64,000 nucleotides of DNA from Candidatus Nanopelagicus abundans (GCF_002288305.1 NZ_CP016779.1:992001-1056000), one strand, 5' to 3'; shown: positions 8,641 to 17,812, counted from the stretch's first letter. The notes: generated from the sequence alone by a model not told the origin. Translations and numbers: made by a program.

Positions 8641-9548
8641 TTACTCACTCGATTTATCATTACTATTTCTACTAAATCTCCAGCGCTTAATTTTTTACTT
8701 TTTTCAGAAAGCGCAATCAAACAATCAGCATCAGAAATTGTTGCTAGTGACTCCTGGTTGGCAAGAGGTGTGACTTGACCCTCTGCGTTAAGTTTTGCTC
8801 TTACATAGGTGGCTTTATCAGAGTTTAAAACTAGTGCTTTACTTAATTTTACTTTTTTGTTTTGCCGGTGAATTTGAGTTCTTGCTAACATCTTTAAAAT
8901 CATTGGCCGAATAAATATTTCAGTAGATAGATAATTTGCAATTGGATCCCCAGGTAATGTGATTACCGGTGTTTTATCTGGACCGATTAAGCCATAACTA
9001 TGCTTGCCGCTCTCATTTAGATTCGGAGTTACTACTTTAATCTCACCTAACTGTGAGATTACTGATGTAATAAGGTCAAAAGATTCATCCTTTGATTCCC
9101 CGCTTATTACAATTAAATCTGATCGAACTAGTTGATCCTCAATTACAAGTTTTAATTGTTCAGCTGTTTCAGGGATTGTGTGAACTCGAAATGCATGTGC
9201 ACCTGCTTCTCGCATAAATGTTGTTAAAAACCAAGAGTTACTTTCAAACTCATCATCGTCTTTTGCTAATTTGCTACCCGGTTCAACTAAATCATCACCG
9301 GCGCTAATTATTACTACCCGCGGGTGTGGTCTTGCAGGCAAGCGATCTAGGCCAAGGGATGCGGCAAGTGCAATCTGGGTGGAGCCAATTTGTTGTCCAT
9401 TTTTTATCGCAAGTTGCTCATCTACTAATAGATCATTTGCCAAAGTTGCCCCGTGTGAATCAAGGAGTGGAAGATCTAGCGCAGCAAGTGGCTTAGCCAG
9501 CTCGAGTAGACGCTCCTGCAGCTGCTCAACGGTGAGAATTTCATCCAT
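8637..9548 (-). CDS. MoeA-like protein lacking the central active-site domain
   Basis: Related to molybdopterin molybdenumtransferase MoeA, but only 303 residues against about 400. The N-terminal LLDSHGATLANDLLV (about 26-40) jumps almost directly to an IALAASLGL segment, so roughly 110 residues are missing, including the region that normally holds the SAMDGY motif. In the C-terminal MogA-like domain SAGDDLVEPG (about 86-95) stands for STGDEL, GESKDES replaces the GGVSVG loop and LPGDPIANYL replaces LPGNPVS. The reading frame is intact and coupled to the acetyltransferase gene, so it is conserved, but molybdenum insertion looks unlikely. Its position matches moeA1 (Rv0994). Confidence 0.8.
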   Translation of the reverse strand: MDEILTVEQLQERLLELAKPLAALDLPLLDSHGATLANDLLVDEQLAIKNGQQIGSTQIALAASLGLDRLPARPHPRVVIISAGDDLVEPGSKLAKDDDEFESNSWFLTTFMREAGAHAFRVHTIPETAEQLKLVIEDQLVRSDLIVISGESKDESFDLITSVISQLGEIKVVTPNLNESGKHSYGLIGPDKTPVITLPGDPIANYLSTEIFIRPMILKMLARTQIHRQNKKVKLSKALVLNSDKATYVRAKLNAEGQVTPLANQESLATISDADCLIALSEKSKKLSAGDLVEIVMINRVSN

Positions 9549-9592
9549 ACCTAAACCCTACTTTGCCATCACCATAAATTAAGGTAAGGGGC

Positions 9593-10132
9593 ATGGATAA
9601 GCAGCAAAATAAATCAGAGTTACGCAAGTTATATCGCCGCCAGCGGGCGGATCGATTTAATACTGAAAGTTGGCTGCATATTCTCTCTGCTTCAGAGTTA
9701 AAAAATGCAACAAATGTAGCTTCATATATCTCATATGAGTTTGAGCCAGAAACTAGTGATGTAAATCAAAGATTAATTGCAGATGGCAAGAAAGTATTCC
9801 TGCCAAGATTACTTGAAAATAATGATATCCAGTGGGTTAGTTGGAATGGATCATCTGAAAATCTAACAAAGGTTGAAAAGATCTACGAACCAATTGGAGA
9901 TGCAGTAGAGGTTGAGTTAGATGTAATCATTTTACCCGCCCTACATGTTGATCGAATGGGTAATCGCCTCGGTCAAGGTGGTGGTTCATATGATCGCGCA
10001 TTATCTAGAAGTAAGGCTTTTAAAATAGCACTACTTCATTATGGTGAGTTAACAAGTGAAATTTTACCCATTCAACCCCATGATGAAAAGATTGATGCTG
10101 CTGCAACTCCTGAAATTGTTGTTAGATTTTAA
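9593..10132 (+). CDS. 5-formyltetrahydrofolate cyclo-ligase
   Basis: Cytoplasmic ATP-dependent enzyme converting 5-formyl-THF to 5,10-methenyl-THF in one-carbon metabolism. The N-terminal KSELRKLYRRQRAD (about 6-19) and the signature loop GNRLGQGGGSYDRAL (about 123-137), which binds ATP and substrate, are clear; the protein is 179 residues, the normal length. It is divergent from the moeA-like gene over 44 bases. In M. tuberculosis galU lies between the two; it is absent from this slot. It overlaps the acyl-CoA dehydrogenase gene tail-to-tail by 4 bases. Confidence 0.92.
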   Translation: MDKQQNKSELRKLYRRQRADRFNTESWLHILSASELKNATNVASYISYEFEPETSDVNQRLIADGKKVFLPRLLENNDIQWVSWNGSSENLTKVEKIYEPIGDAVEVELDVIILPALHVDRMGNRLGQGGGSYDRALSRSKAFKIALLHYGELTSEILPIQPHDEKIDAAATPEIVVRF

Positions 10133-11292
10133 TTTGTTAAAGTGTCAAGATTACGAGCCATCACAACTCGTTGAATCTGATTTGTACCCTCATAAATCTG
10201 AGTTAATTTAGCATCTCGCATCATTCGCTCAACTGGGTAATCACTTACATATCCATAGCCACCAAGAATTTGCACGGCGTCAGTTGTTACCTTCATTGCA
10301 ACATCAGTTGCAAAACATTTACTAGCAGCTGAGAAGAAGGTTAAATCTTTTTCACCTCGCTCGCTCTTAACTGCTGCGGCATAGGTCAACTGTCGAGCTG
10401 CTTCAATCTGCATTGCCATATCTGCCAACATAAATTGAATTCCTTGGAAATCAAAGATTGGTTTACCAAATTGTTGACGCTCATGGGCATATTTTTTTGC
10501 AATATCTAAAGCACCTTGGGCAATTCCAAGTGCTTGCGCCGCAATAGTAATTCGAGTGTGATCTAAAGTTTTCATTGCAAGGGAAAATCCACTTCCAACT
10601 TCACCTAACCTGCGATCATCACTAATTTTTACATTATCAAAGTAAACCTCACGCGTTGGTGATCCTCGAAAGCCCATCTTTTTTTCATGAGCTCCAAATG
10701 AAACACCTGCATCTGATTTTTCAACAATAAAAGCAGAAATTCCTTTTGCGCCTTTACTTAAATCAGTTGAGGCTAGAACGGTGTAAAACTCTGAAACACC
10801 TGCATTTGAAATCCATTTTTTACTGCCGGATAAAATCCAACTATCACCATCTTTTGTCGCTTTAGTTTTCATTGCAGCCGCATCTGAACCAGCCTCTGAT
10901 TCAGATAAGCAATAAGAGAAGCCTTTACCATCTGCTAGTTGAGTTAAGTATTTTTTCTTTTGCTCTTCATTTCCAGCAATCATTAATGGAACTGAACCTA
11001 ATTTATTAACTGCAGGAATTAAAGATGATGCACCACAAACTCTTGCCACTTCTTCAATAATTATTACAGCAGCTAATGCATCCGCTCCCTGGCCGCCATA
11101 TTCAACTGGCACATGCGCAGCAGCTAAGCCAGCTGCTTGCAAAGCATCTGCTGCTTCTTGTGGGTAACGTGAGTTTTCATCAACGTCATGAGCAAATGGT
11201 GCAATCTTTTTTTGAGCAAGGCCATTAACACTCTCGCGTAATGATTGGTACTCATCACCAAATAATGCAGCCATATCTGAATTCATTGACAT
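10129..11292 (-). CDS. Acyl-CoA dehydrogenase
   Basis: FAD-dependent acyl-CoA dehydrogenase of 387 residues, oxidising an acyl-CoA at the alpha-beta bond and passing electrons to ETF. Family signatures are CLSESEAGSDAAAMKTKA (about 132-149), the FAD-binding GSKKWISNA (about 156-164) and the C-terminal YEGTNQIQRVV, in which the Glu is the position of the catalytic base in short-chain and medium-chain dehydrogenases. RQQFGKPIFDFQGIQFMLAD matches the central helix. Substrate chain length cannot be read; branched-chain or short-chain acyl-CoA are likely for this subgroup. The start ATG MSMNSD is at 11292. Confidence 0.93.
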   Translation of the reverse strand: MSMNSDMAALFGDEYQSLRESVNGLAQKKIAPFAHDVDENSRYPQEAADALQAAGLAAAHVPVEYGGQGADALAAVIIIEEVARVCGASSLIPAVNKLGSVPLMIAGNEEQKKKYLTQLADGKGFSYCLSESEAGSDAAAMKTKATKDGDSWILSGSKKWISNAGVSEFYTVLASTDLSKGAKGISAFIVEKSDAGVSFGAHEKKMGFRGSPTREVYFDNVKISDDRRLGEVGSGFSLAMKTLDHTRITIAAQALGIAQGALDIAKKYAHERQQFGKPIFDFQGIQFMLADMAMQIEAARQLTYAAAVKSERGEKDLTFFSAASKCFATDVAMKVTTDAVQILGGYGYVSDYPVERMMRDAKLTQIYEGTNQIQRVVMARNLDTLTN

Positions 11293-11301
11293 AGGGTAAT
11301 T

Positions 11302-13122
11302 CTATTGTGATAAATCGCGCCGATTTAACTGCGCTAAATAACGGTTGTATTGAGCAAGTTCATCATCTTCACCCATAGCAGCAGCCCGATCAGCCGCCCG
11401 ATCAATCCGGTTCGCCTCTTTTTTATCCGCCCGCTGCCACTGCATAAATGTTGCAAGTAAGGCGAGCAAAATTGGAATCTCACCCATGGCCCATCCAATT
11501 GAGCCCCCTAGTTTTTGATCTGCTAATAGATCAGTAGCCCAAGGCCGCTCTAGTAACGCAAAGAATCCATTATCAAGCAGAGTAGTGGCTGACATAACTG
11601 AGATTGAGAAGAAGGCGTGAATACTCATTGCTGCAAAAATAATTATGATCTTTACAAGGTGTGGAATTTTATTTGGCATTGGATCAATACCAATTAGTAC
11701 TTGGAAGAATAGTATTCCGGCGAGTAAAAAATGAAGTGACATAAAGAAGTGACCACTGTGACCTTGCATTAAGTTTCCAAATAGTGGTGTGAAATAAAGT
11801 GCAAATAATGAGCCATCAAATATGGCTAATGCCACAACTGGGTTGGTATAGATACGCGATAATTTAGAATGCAAAATTGCAATAAACGCACCTCGCACGC
11901 CCCATTCTTCTTTATTTCTTGCTTGCGGCAAAGTACGAAGAGCTAAAGTAATTGGAGCACCTAACACAATTCCAATCGGTGCGATCATGCCAAGCACCAT
12001 GTGCGCCATCATGTGATTAGCAAAAGCAAAACGTGAATAAACACCTAGTCCGCCACTTGTTGCAAAATCAACTGCGCTAATCCCAATTGCAAATGCAAGA
12101 GTTCGCCCAATTGGCCACTTAACACCACGCCTACTTAGAATTAATACACCTTTTATATAAAGTGCTACTGCAAATATAAGAAGTGCAAGCATTAAACCAT
12201 CAGCATCATATGCAAGTAGTACGCGGGTTAAATTTGGCGCCTCTGGCATAGCGATACCAGTAATTAGTATTGCCGGCGTTGACTCAACTACTCGGTTAGG
12301 TGGAGCAACAGTTGATAGCCAACTACCAACAAATATAGTTGCAAACATAATCGCAATTTCTGCAGTAATTAATCTAAAAATGGAAGGAAAATCAGATTTA
12401 ATAATCCACCTGCGGTGTAATGCACCAAATCCAACAAGTGTTACTGCTAAAGATATTTTAAGTAATGTAATTGCGCCATACTTACTTTGCCAAGCTTCGA
12501 TGCTGTCTAATCTAGTCCAAGCTGTTGCAGCACCAGTTATCACCACGGTTATTGCACTCCACAGCGCTAATTCACTAAATCTAGGCAGTGCAATTAGTTT
12601 TTGCTCCTTACTTAATTGCGTTAAACCAAATAAACCGCCAACCCAAAAAGATAAAGCAATTACATGAATTACTAGGGCACCGATTGCCAGGCCATGTCGG
12701 CCTGATGAGCTACCGTGACTTTGAAAAACTGGCGCCACAATTGCAATGAGTGCTATTAATAAACCTAGATAGGTAGTAATTACTCTGCGTAGGGCAACAC
12801 TTAATAAGAGAATAATTCCGATTATTTGAACTATATAACTCTTACCGATTGCAGTCTGAGTTAGATAAGAGCGAATTACTGTTAGATCAAATGATGATGC
12901 CAATGGTTGCTGAAGTAAATAAGAGATTTGTATCAAAATAAACGCAAAAGTTGTAAGTAGCCAAGTTAAAAGAAAGGCCTTGGTTTTCTTAACCAGTTTT
13001 ATATTAGTAATACCACCTTTTATATCTGAATCTAGAAAACTAAGCGTTAGTAATAAACCAATACTTAATACTCCCGTTAGCTGCATTAAGCCTTTACTTA
13101 TTGGCGATAAAATCTCTATCAA
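11302..13122 (-). CDS. CopD-CtaG fusion membrane protein (copper / cytochrome oxidase assembly)
   Basis: A 606-residue polytopic membrane protein. The N-terminal half (to about residue 300) has eight or so hydrophobic segments and a CopD-like region with SFWVGGLFGL near 160; the C-terminal half is of the caa3 CtaG type, with FANHMMAHMVLGMIAPIG near residues 368-385 carrying the conserved His/Met residues. Such fusions are known in Actinobacteria (Rv0102-like) and are thought to deliver copper to cytochrome c oxidase. The hydrophilic C-terminus is charged and cytoplasmic. The next upstream gene, 12 bases away, is a CopC-like protein, giving a CopC-CopD pair. Confidence 0.88.
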   Translation of the reverse strand: MIEILSPISKGLMQLTGVLSIGLLLTLSFLDSDIKGGITNIKLVKKTKAFLLTWLLTTFAFILIQISYLLQQPLASSFDLTVIRSYLTQTAIGKSYIVQIIGIILLLSVALRRVITTYLGLLIALIAIVAPVFQSHGSSSGRHGLAIGALVIHVIALSFWVGGLFGLTQLSKEQKLIALPRFSELALWSAITVVITGAATAWTRLDSIEAWQSKYGAITLLKISLAVTLVGFGALHRRWIIKSDFPSIFRLITAEIAIMFATIFVGSWLSTVAPPNRVVESTPAILITGIAMPEAPNLTRVLLAYDADGLMLALLIFAVALYIKGVLILSRRGVKWPIGRTLAFAIGISAVDFATSGGLGVYSRFAFANHMMAHMVLGMIAPIGIVLGAPITLALRTLPQARNKEEWGVRGAFIAILHSKLSRIYTNPVVALAIFDGSLFALYFTPLFGNLMQGHSGHFFMSLHFLLAGILFFQVLIGIDPMPNKIPHLVKIIIIFAAMSIHAFFSISVMSATTLLDNGFFALLERPWATDLLADQKLGGSIGWAMGEIPILLALLATFMQWQRADKKEANRIDRAADRAAAMGEDDELAQYNRYLAQLNRRDLSQ

Positions 13123-13134
13123 TTAATCACTCAC

Positions 13135-13707
13135 CTATTTTAGGAATTTCCTACTATTACTCTTTCGGATAGGTGGCTTTCTAACTTTTGCTGGTGCTTT
13201 AAATGTTTGCTTTGCATACCTTGATAAAAATATTAAAACAATAAATGCAAAAATTAGAAGGGCAATCACAAATATATCGGTAGTGCGGTTTGCAGTTGGA
13301 GTATTAACCTCACTCTGAGATGGTGATGGGGTTGCTAGAGTCATTTCAGCTGGTGCGTTATAAAGAAAAGTAAAACTGCTAACAGTTGGCACGTCTGCAA
13401 TTGCCATTATTGTGTAAGAGACTGTGTAAAGTCCTGAAACAGTTAGTGGCTTTAAGCCAACCATTAAAACTTGTCCTTGAATTTGTACAGACCCATCATC
13501 TACTCGCACACCATTTGGATCAGTAACAGTCATTTCATTAGCCACATCTGAAAGTTCAGCGCTTGCTTTTATGGTAACTGCAGTTGGCGCAACACTTAAT
13601 ACAGAACCGGCAGTAGGTGATGTACTCACAATTGAAGTTGAAAAAGCTGGTGCGATTGAAATAACAGAAAACATCAAGGCGGTAAGTAATTGAAATCCCC
13701 GCTTCAT
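13135..13707 (-). CDS. CopC-domain exported protein without histidines
   Basis: A secreted, membrane-tethered CopC-like protein of 190 residues from ATG 13707, which has GAGGGG-like SD spacing (GAGGGG, 7 bases before the ATG); an in-frame ATG at 13722 would add five residues. A signal peptide (KRGFQLLTALMFSVISIAPA) is followed by a CopC core STSPTAGSVLSVAP and, at its end, ADVPTVSSFTF, then one C-terminal TM segment (FVIALLIFAFIVLIFL) and a basic tail. The copper ligands expected in CopC (His1 after cleavage and the DGH motif) are absent, and there is no histidine in the whole protein. The family call is sound, but copper(II) binding is doubtful. Confidence 0.82.
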   Translation of the reverse strand: MKRGFQLLTALMFSVISIAPAFSTSIVSTSPTAGSVLSVAPTAVTIKASAELSDVANEMTVTDPNGVRVDDGSVQIQGQVLMVGLKPLTVSGLYTVSYTIMAIADVPTVSSFTFLYNAPAEMTLATPSPSQSEVNTPTANRTTDIFVIALLIFAFIVLIFLSRYAKQTFKAPAKVRKPPIRKSNSRKFLK

Positions 13708-13766
13708 TTCGCTACCCCTCATCTTCAGTTAGCCCTTATCTTCCCACCTGCTTAAGATTATCTCCT

Positions 13767-14039
13767 ATGCCAACCTATGAGTACCTGTGTAATAAATGTG
13801 AGCATGCTTTCGAAGTAGTCCAGTCATTTACTGAGGCTGCTATCGAGGTTTGCCCAAAATGTAGCGGTGAGGTTCGTAAGGTATATAACAATGTTGGGGT
13901 TGTCTTTAAAGGTAGTGGATTTTACAAAACAGATTCAAGGTCATCACCAGTTACAAAAAGTGAGAAGCCTGCTGATAAAACTGAAAGTAAGCCAGAGAAA
14001 AAAGTTGAAAAGAAGGTAGTGCCAAAAACTGAGAATTAA
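13767..14039 (+). CDS. FmdB-family zinc ribbon protein
   Basis: A 90-residue protein with the FmdB regulatory-domain zinc ribbon: MPTYEYLCNKCEHAFE at the N-terminus gives the first CxxC (residues 8 and 11), and CPKCSGEVRKV gives the second (about 32 and 35). The C-terminal 40 residues are a Lys/Glu/Pro-rich disordered tail. The family is named for a putative regulator of the formamidase gene but its general role is unknown. It is divergent from the CopC gene and ends in a 4-base tail-to-tail overlap with a possible small ORF on the other strand. Confidence 0.9.
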   Translation: MPTYEYLCNKCEHAFEVVQSFTEAAIEVCPKCSGEVRKVYNNVGVVFKGSGFYKTDSRSSPVTKSEKPADKTESKPEKKVEKKVVPKTEN

Positions 14040-14194
14040 TTGTGATGAGGTGGTTTATCTTGTTTAATCTCATCATCTCGACGGGTATCAATTTCTAGAT
14101 CAACTTCATCACTAGTTATCTTAGGTAAAAGCGGGTGATTAACTTCACCTGATACCAAATCAGTAATTTTTTTTGATTCTTTATCTCTATTCAT
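14036..14194 (-). CDS. Possible small hydrophilic protein, 52 residues
   Basis: An ATG at 14194 opens 52 codons ending in TAA at 14036. The product is hydrophilic and acidic in the middle (SDEVDLEIDTRRDDE) with a His-rich end (PPHHN). It has no hydrophobic segment and I recognise no family. The stop overlaps the fmdB-like stop codon. No convincing Shine-Dalgarno is visible before the ATG. It fills the otherwise empty gap between fmdB and the MMPL gene, and the composition (many Asp, Glu, Lys) is protein-like, so I list it as possible only. Confidence 0.4.
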   Translation of the reverse strand: MNRDKESKKITDLVSGEVNHPLLPKITSDEVDLEIDTRRDDEIKQDKPPHHN

Positions 14195-14244
14195 TAGAAT
14201 ATGAGTCTACCTAACACTTGTGTAAAATTGATGAAAAGGTGATC

Positions 14245-16344
14245 ATGTTTGAGAAATTAGGCTCAGCTATCGTGCGCCGTAAGAAATTTATTTTTGCATT
14301 GTTTGTGGCAGCAATAATCGCCTCTGGAGGAATTGGTTCAGCCGTCTTTGGAAAGTTAGAAAGCGGTGGCTACTCAGACTTAAATAGTGATTCAGCCAAA
14401 GCCTTTGAATATTTAACTGATGTTTTTAAAGTAAAAGAGCCAGTCGTTGTCCTAGTAGTTGAAACAAAAAATGGATTAACAAATCCTGAATCAGTAGCAG
14501 CAGCGACAAAACTTGAAAAGGAAATTAAATCTATTCCAGGGGTTGAATCAACTCTTTCTTACTGGTCCGCAGGGGGTGCGCCATCGCTTAAAAGCAGTGA
14601 TGGAAATTCAGCATTCCTTTTTATCTATAGCAAGAGTGTTGAATGGGAAGCTATTGAAAGCTTGGGTGAGCAAGTTGGAAAAAAATATGATGGTAATTAT
14701 GAAAATTTAAGAATTTATGCCAGCGGAACTGGTGTATTTGCTAGTGCTATTAATAAAAAAATTGCTGATGATATAAAGCTCTCTGAAGCTATTTCAATTC
14801 CGTTAACCTTTATTTTATTAGTATTTGTGTTCGGAGGCCTTGTCGCAAGTGGTATGCCCCTATTGGTGGGAGTATCAGCGATTCTAGGTTCATTCTTAGT
14901 TATGTACTTATTAACTCTTTTTACTGGTGTAAGTATCTTTGCATTAAACCTAATTACCGGACTAGGCCTTGGATTAGGCATCGATTACTCACTTCTAATC
15001 GTTAATAGATTCCGAGAAGAATTACATACTGGTAAATCAGTAGATGAAGCAATCAAGCGAACAGTAAGCACTGCTGGTAAAACTGTGTTTTATTCAGGAT
15101 TAACAATTGTAATTACGTTGGCTTCACTGATGCTATTCCCACTTATGTTTTTAAAATCATTTGGTTATGCCGGCGTAACTGTTGTAATAATGGCCGTGTT
15201 AGGTTCACTTGTTGCACTACCAGCGCTGTTAGCAATCTTAGGAAAGAATATTGATAAAGCGGTTATACGTAAGAGTGCAATAACCCCTAAAGAAGATGGT
15301 AGATGGGCACAGACTGCTCGTTTTGTTATGCGCAGGCCTTTAGCAGTTGTGGTTTTATCTCTAGTTTTTCTTTCTATATTGGCTGCGCCAATTAAGAATA
15401 TTGTTTTCTCACAAGTTGATTCAAGAGTTTTACCTGCTAATAATCCAGCGGCATTTGCCTCAAAAATTATTTCAGATCGTTTTCCAGGACAAGAAGGAAA
15501 TCCAGTTGAAATTGTTATACCAAAGGGTGCGTTAGTTCAGCCAGAGGTAACTAAGTATATTTCTGAAGTCGCTAAAGTAGATGGTATTGTCCGAGTCTCA
15601 CCACCACAAATTTTTGGTGATGATCTACGCATTACCGCAGTACATTCAATGCCGCCAAGAACATTAAAAGGTGAATCACTTATTAAAGATATCCGCGAAA
15701 TAAAATCACCAGAGGGAACATTAATTGGCGGAATTGCTGCAGATTATGCAGACACTCAAATTGGTATTGCAAAAACTATGCCATGGGCACTAACTTGGAT
15801 CGCAATAGGTGTTTTAATTTTATTATTTGTATTTACTGGATCAATTATCTTGCCAATTAAAGCTGTAATCTTAAATATTTTATCCCTCGCCGCTACTTTA
15901 GGAGCCATCACCTGGATATTTGTTGATGGGCATTTGCGATGGCTAGTTGGTGATTTCACCGTTACTGGCGCAGTTGATACTGGCTCAATTATCTTAGTAG
16001 CAGTTGTGGCCTTCGGATTATCGATGGACTATGAGTTGTTTTTACTATCTCGAATTAAAGAGGAGCATGACGCTGGTAAATCAAACATTGAGTCGGTAGC
16101 AATTGGCTTACAGCGCTCAGCGCGAATTATTACTGCAGCAGCTGGATTACTAGCAATTGTTTTTGCTTCTTTCATGATAAGTGGTGTTACCTCAATTAAA
16201 ATGCTTGGCTTTGGTGTGGCATTTGCAATACTTTTAGATGCAACATTAGTTCGCGCTCTTTTGGTGCCAGCGTTAATGAGATTATTTGGTGAGCGTAATT
16301 GGTGGGCACCTAAATCTATGAAACGTTTTACAATTAATCACTAA
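14245..16344 (+). CDS. MMPL family RND-type transporter
   Basis: A 699-residue membrane exporter of the MMPL branch of the RND superfamily, which exports lipids or other hydrophobic molecules with proton motive force. Two homologous halves each start with one TM helix and a large extracytoplasmic loop, followed by five TM helices; GLGLGLGIDYSLLIVNRFREE (shortened here) in the first half and GLSMDYELFLLSRIKEE in the second half contain the conserved Asp-Tyr pairs for proton coupling. I chose ATG 14245 because AAAGGTG lies 5 bases upstream; a TTG at 14218 would add nine residues without support. Single gene, followed by tRNA-Arg. Confidence 0.9.
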   Translation: MFEKLGSAIVRRKKFIFALFVAAIIASGGIGSAVFGKLESGGYSDLNSDSAKAFEYLTDVFKVKEPVVVLVVETKNGLTNPESVAAATKLEKEIKSIPGVESTLSYWSAGGAPSLKSSDGNSAFLFIYSKSVEWEAIESLGEQVGKKYDGNYENLRIYASGTGVFASAINKKIADDIKLSEAISIPLTFILLVFVFGGLVASGMPLLVGVSAILGSFLVMYLLTLFTGVSIFALNLITGLGLGLGIDYSLLIVNRFREELHTGKSVDEAIKRTVSTAGKTVFYSGLTIVITLASLMLFPLMFLKSFGYAGVTVVIMAVLGSLVALPALLAILGKNIDKAVIRKSAITPKEDGRWAQTARFVMRRPLAVVVLSLVFLSILAAPIKNIVFSQVDSRVLPANNPAAFASKIISDRFPGQEGNPVEIVIPKGALVQPEVTKYISEVAKVDGIVRVSPPQIFGDDLRITAVHSMPPRTLKGESLIKDIREIKSPEGTLIGGIAADYADTQIGIAKTMPWALTWIAIGVLILLFVFTGSIILPIKAVILNILSLAATLGAITWIFVDGHLRWLVGDFTVTGAVDTGSIILVAVVAFGLSMDYELFLLSRIKEEHDAGKSNIESVAIGLQRSARIITAAAGLLAIVFASFMISGVTSIKMLGFGVAFAILLDATLVRALLVPALMRLFGERNWWAPKSMKRFTINH

Positions 16345-16351
16345 CTTATTG

Positions 16352-16424
16352 CGTCCCCGGCGGGAGTTGAACCTGCGACCTACCGCTTAGGAGGCGGTTG
16401 CTCTATCCACTGAGCTACGGGGAC
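16352..16424 (-). tRNA. tRNA-Arg (anticodon CCT)
   Basis: Minus-strand cloverleaf: acceptor GTCCCCG pairs with CGGGGAC, D arm GCTCAGTGGATAGAGC, anticodon stem ACCGC/GCGGT around loop CTCCTAA, giving anticodon CCT (AGG codons), and T arm with GGTTCAACTCC. The discriminator is G. No CCA is encoded (the bases after it read CA A), unlike the Gln and Thr tRNAs of this window. Confidence 0.95.
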
Positions 16425-16573
16425 AATATTTAATTTTTATCTTAAAAATTTATTAATAGATTAATTCTAATTTAAATCATTAATAATTGAAAACAATTGC
16501 ATAAACATGCGTAGATTTGTCATTAAATTAACGCTGAGATAGACTAACAATAATTCGTTTGGAGTTAAATATC

Positions 16574-17800
16574 ATGAAGGCCCTCGTTATAGGCGCCGGT
16601 GGAGTTGGTAGGGCGATTGCAAATATCGCATCACGTCGTTCATTTATTGAATCTATGGTGATTGCTGATCGCACACTATCTCGTGCCGAAGAGGCGGTTG
16701 CCCGTGTTAAAGATCCACGCTTTTCTGCTGCGATGGTAAATGCTGCTGAGCTTGAAGATATTAGGGAGTTAATTCGTAAAGCAGATCCTGATGTAGTAAT
16801 TAACGCAGTTGATCCTAGATTTGTTATGCCAATCTTTTTAGCTTGTGAGATTGAAAATACCAATTACATAGATATGGCGATGTCACTTTCTCGTAAGCAC
16901 CCGCATTACCCATTTACCGAAACTGGAGTGAAGTTAGGCGATGAGCAGTTTGCTCGTGACTTTAACTGGGATGCGCGAAAAATCTATGCCCTAATCGGTA
17001 TGGGTGTTGAGCCAGGTATGAGTGATATTTTTGCAAAGTATGCAAGTGAGCATTTATTTAGCCGAATTGATTCCTGCACAATATTAGATGGTTCTAATTT
17101 AAGAGTTGAGGGTTATGACTTTGCGCCATCATTTTCTATCTGGACCACAATTGAAGAGTGTCTAAACCCACCATTAGTTTGGGAAGATGGACGCGGTTGG
17201 TATACCACCACACCATTTTCAGAGCTTGAAATTTTTGATTTCCCAGAAGGTATTGGTCCTGTTGAGTGCGTGAATGTTGAGCACGAAGAGGTAGTTTTAA
17301 TTCCACAAAAAATTGATGCTAAAAAAGTTAACTTTAAATACGGCTTAGGCGCTGAGTTCATTACTATCTTAAAAACAATCAACATGCTTGGCATGGATCG
17401 TAAGGAAACTGTTGATGTGCAAGGAGTTTCAGTATCACCACGAGATCTATTAACTGCGTCCCTGCCAGATCCAGGAACTTTAGGTGAACGTATGCGCGGT
17501 AAGACCTGTGCTGGTGCTTTGATTAAAGGTTTAGATAAAGAAGGAAATCCAAAAGCTTGTTACATCTATAACGTTGTTGATAACGCATGGTCAATGAAGG
17601 AGTTTGGTGATCAAGCAGTTGTCTGGCAGACCGCGATTAATCCAGTTATTGCAATGGAGTTAATTCAAAATGGCACTTGGAAACCTTTAGGTGTTAATGG
17701 ACCTGAGTGGTTTGAGTCAAAACCATTCTTAGATCTACTAGAAGAGTATGGAACCTCTTGGCATATTCGCGATGAGGACACATCAGGTATTAAAAAGTAA
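16574..17800 (+). CDS. Saccharopine dehydrogenase-fold oxidoreductase (carboxynorspermidine synthase-like)
   Basis: A 408-residue NAD(P)-dependent enzyme from the ATG at 16574, which has GGAG 9 bases upstream; a TTG at 16559 is less likely. The Rossmann motif GAGGVGRAIANIA lies at residues 6-18 and VINAVDPRF near 79-87. The C-terminal substrate part ends with KPFLDLLEEYGTSWHI, which resembles the end of carboxynorspermidine dehydrogenase from Vibrio as I remember it. The same fold also includes lysine 6-dehydrogenase and saccharopine reductase, so the substrate is uncertain. Homospermidine synthase, another member of the fold, lies 2.7 kb downstream on the same strand, making polyamine metabolism the most attractive guess. 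Confidence 0.7.
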   Translation: MKALVIGAGGVGRAIANIASRRSFIESMVIADRTLSRAEEAVARVKDPRFSAAMVNAAELEDIRELIRKADPDVVINAVDPRFVMPIFLACEIENTNYIDMAMSLSRKHPHYPFTETGVKLGDEQFARDFNWDARKIYALIGMGVEPGMSDIFAKYASEHLFSRIDSCTILDGSNLRVEGYDFAPSFSIWTTIEECLNPPLVWEDGRGWYTTTPFSELEIFDFPEGIGPVECVNVEHEEVVLIPQKIDAKKVNFKYGLGAEFITILKTINMLGMDRKETVDVQGVSVSPRDLLTASLPDPGTLGERMRGKTCAGALIKGLDKEGNPKACYIYNVVDNAWSMKEFGDQAVVWQTAINPVIAMELIQNGTWKPLGVNGPEWFESKPFLDLLEEYGTSWHIRDEDTSGIKK

Positions 17801-17812
17801 GGTAGAAAAAGT

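Noticed and set aside
16425-16558. Very AT-rich gap that might hold a small gene or origin
   Set aside because: No ORF with a start signal, no DnaA boxes or iterons seen; most likely the promoter region of the following gene.
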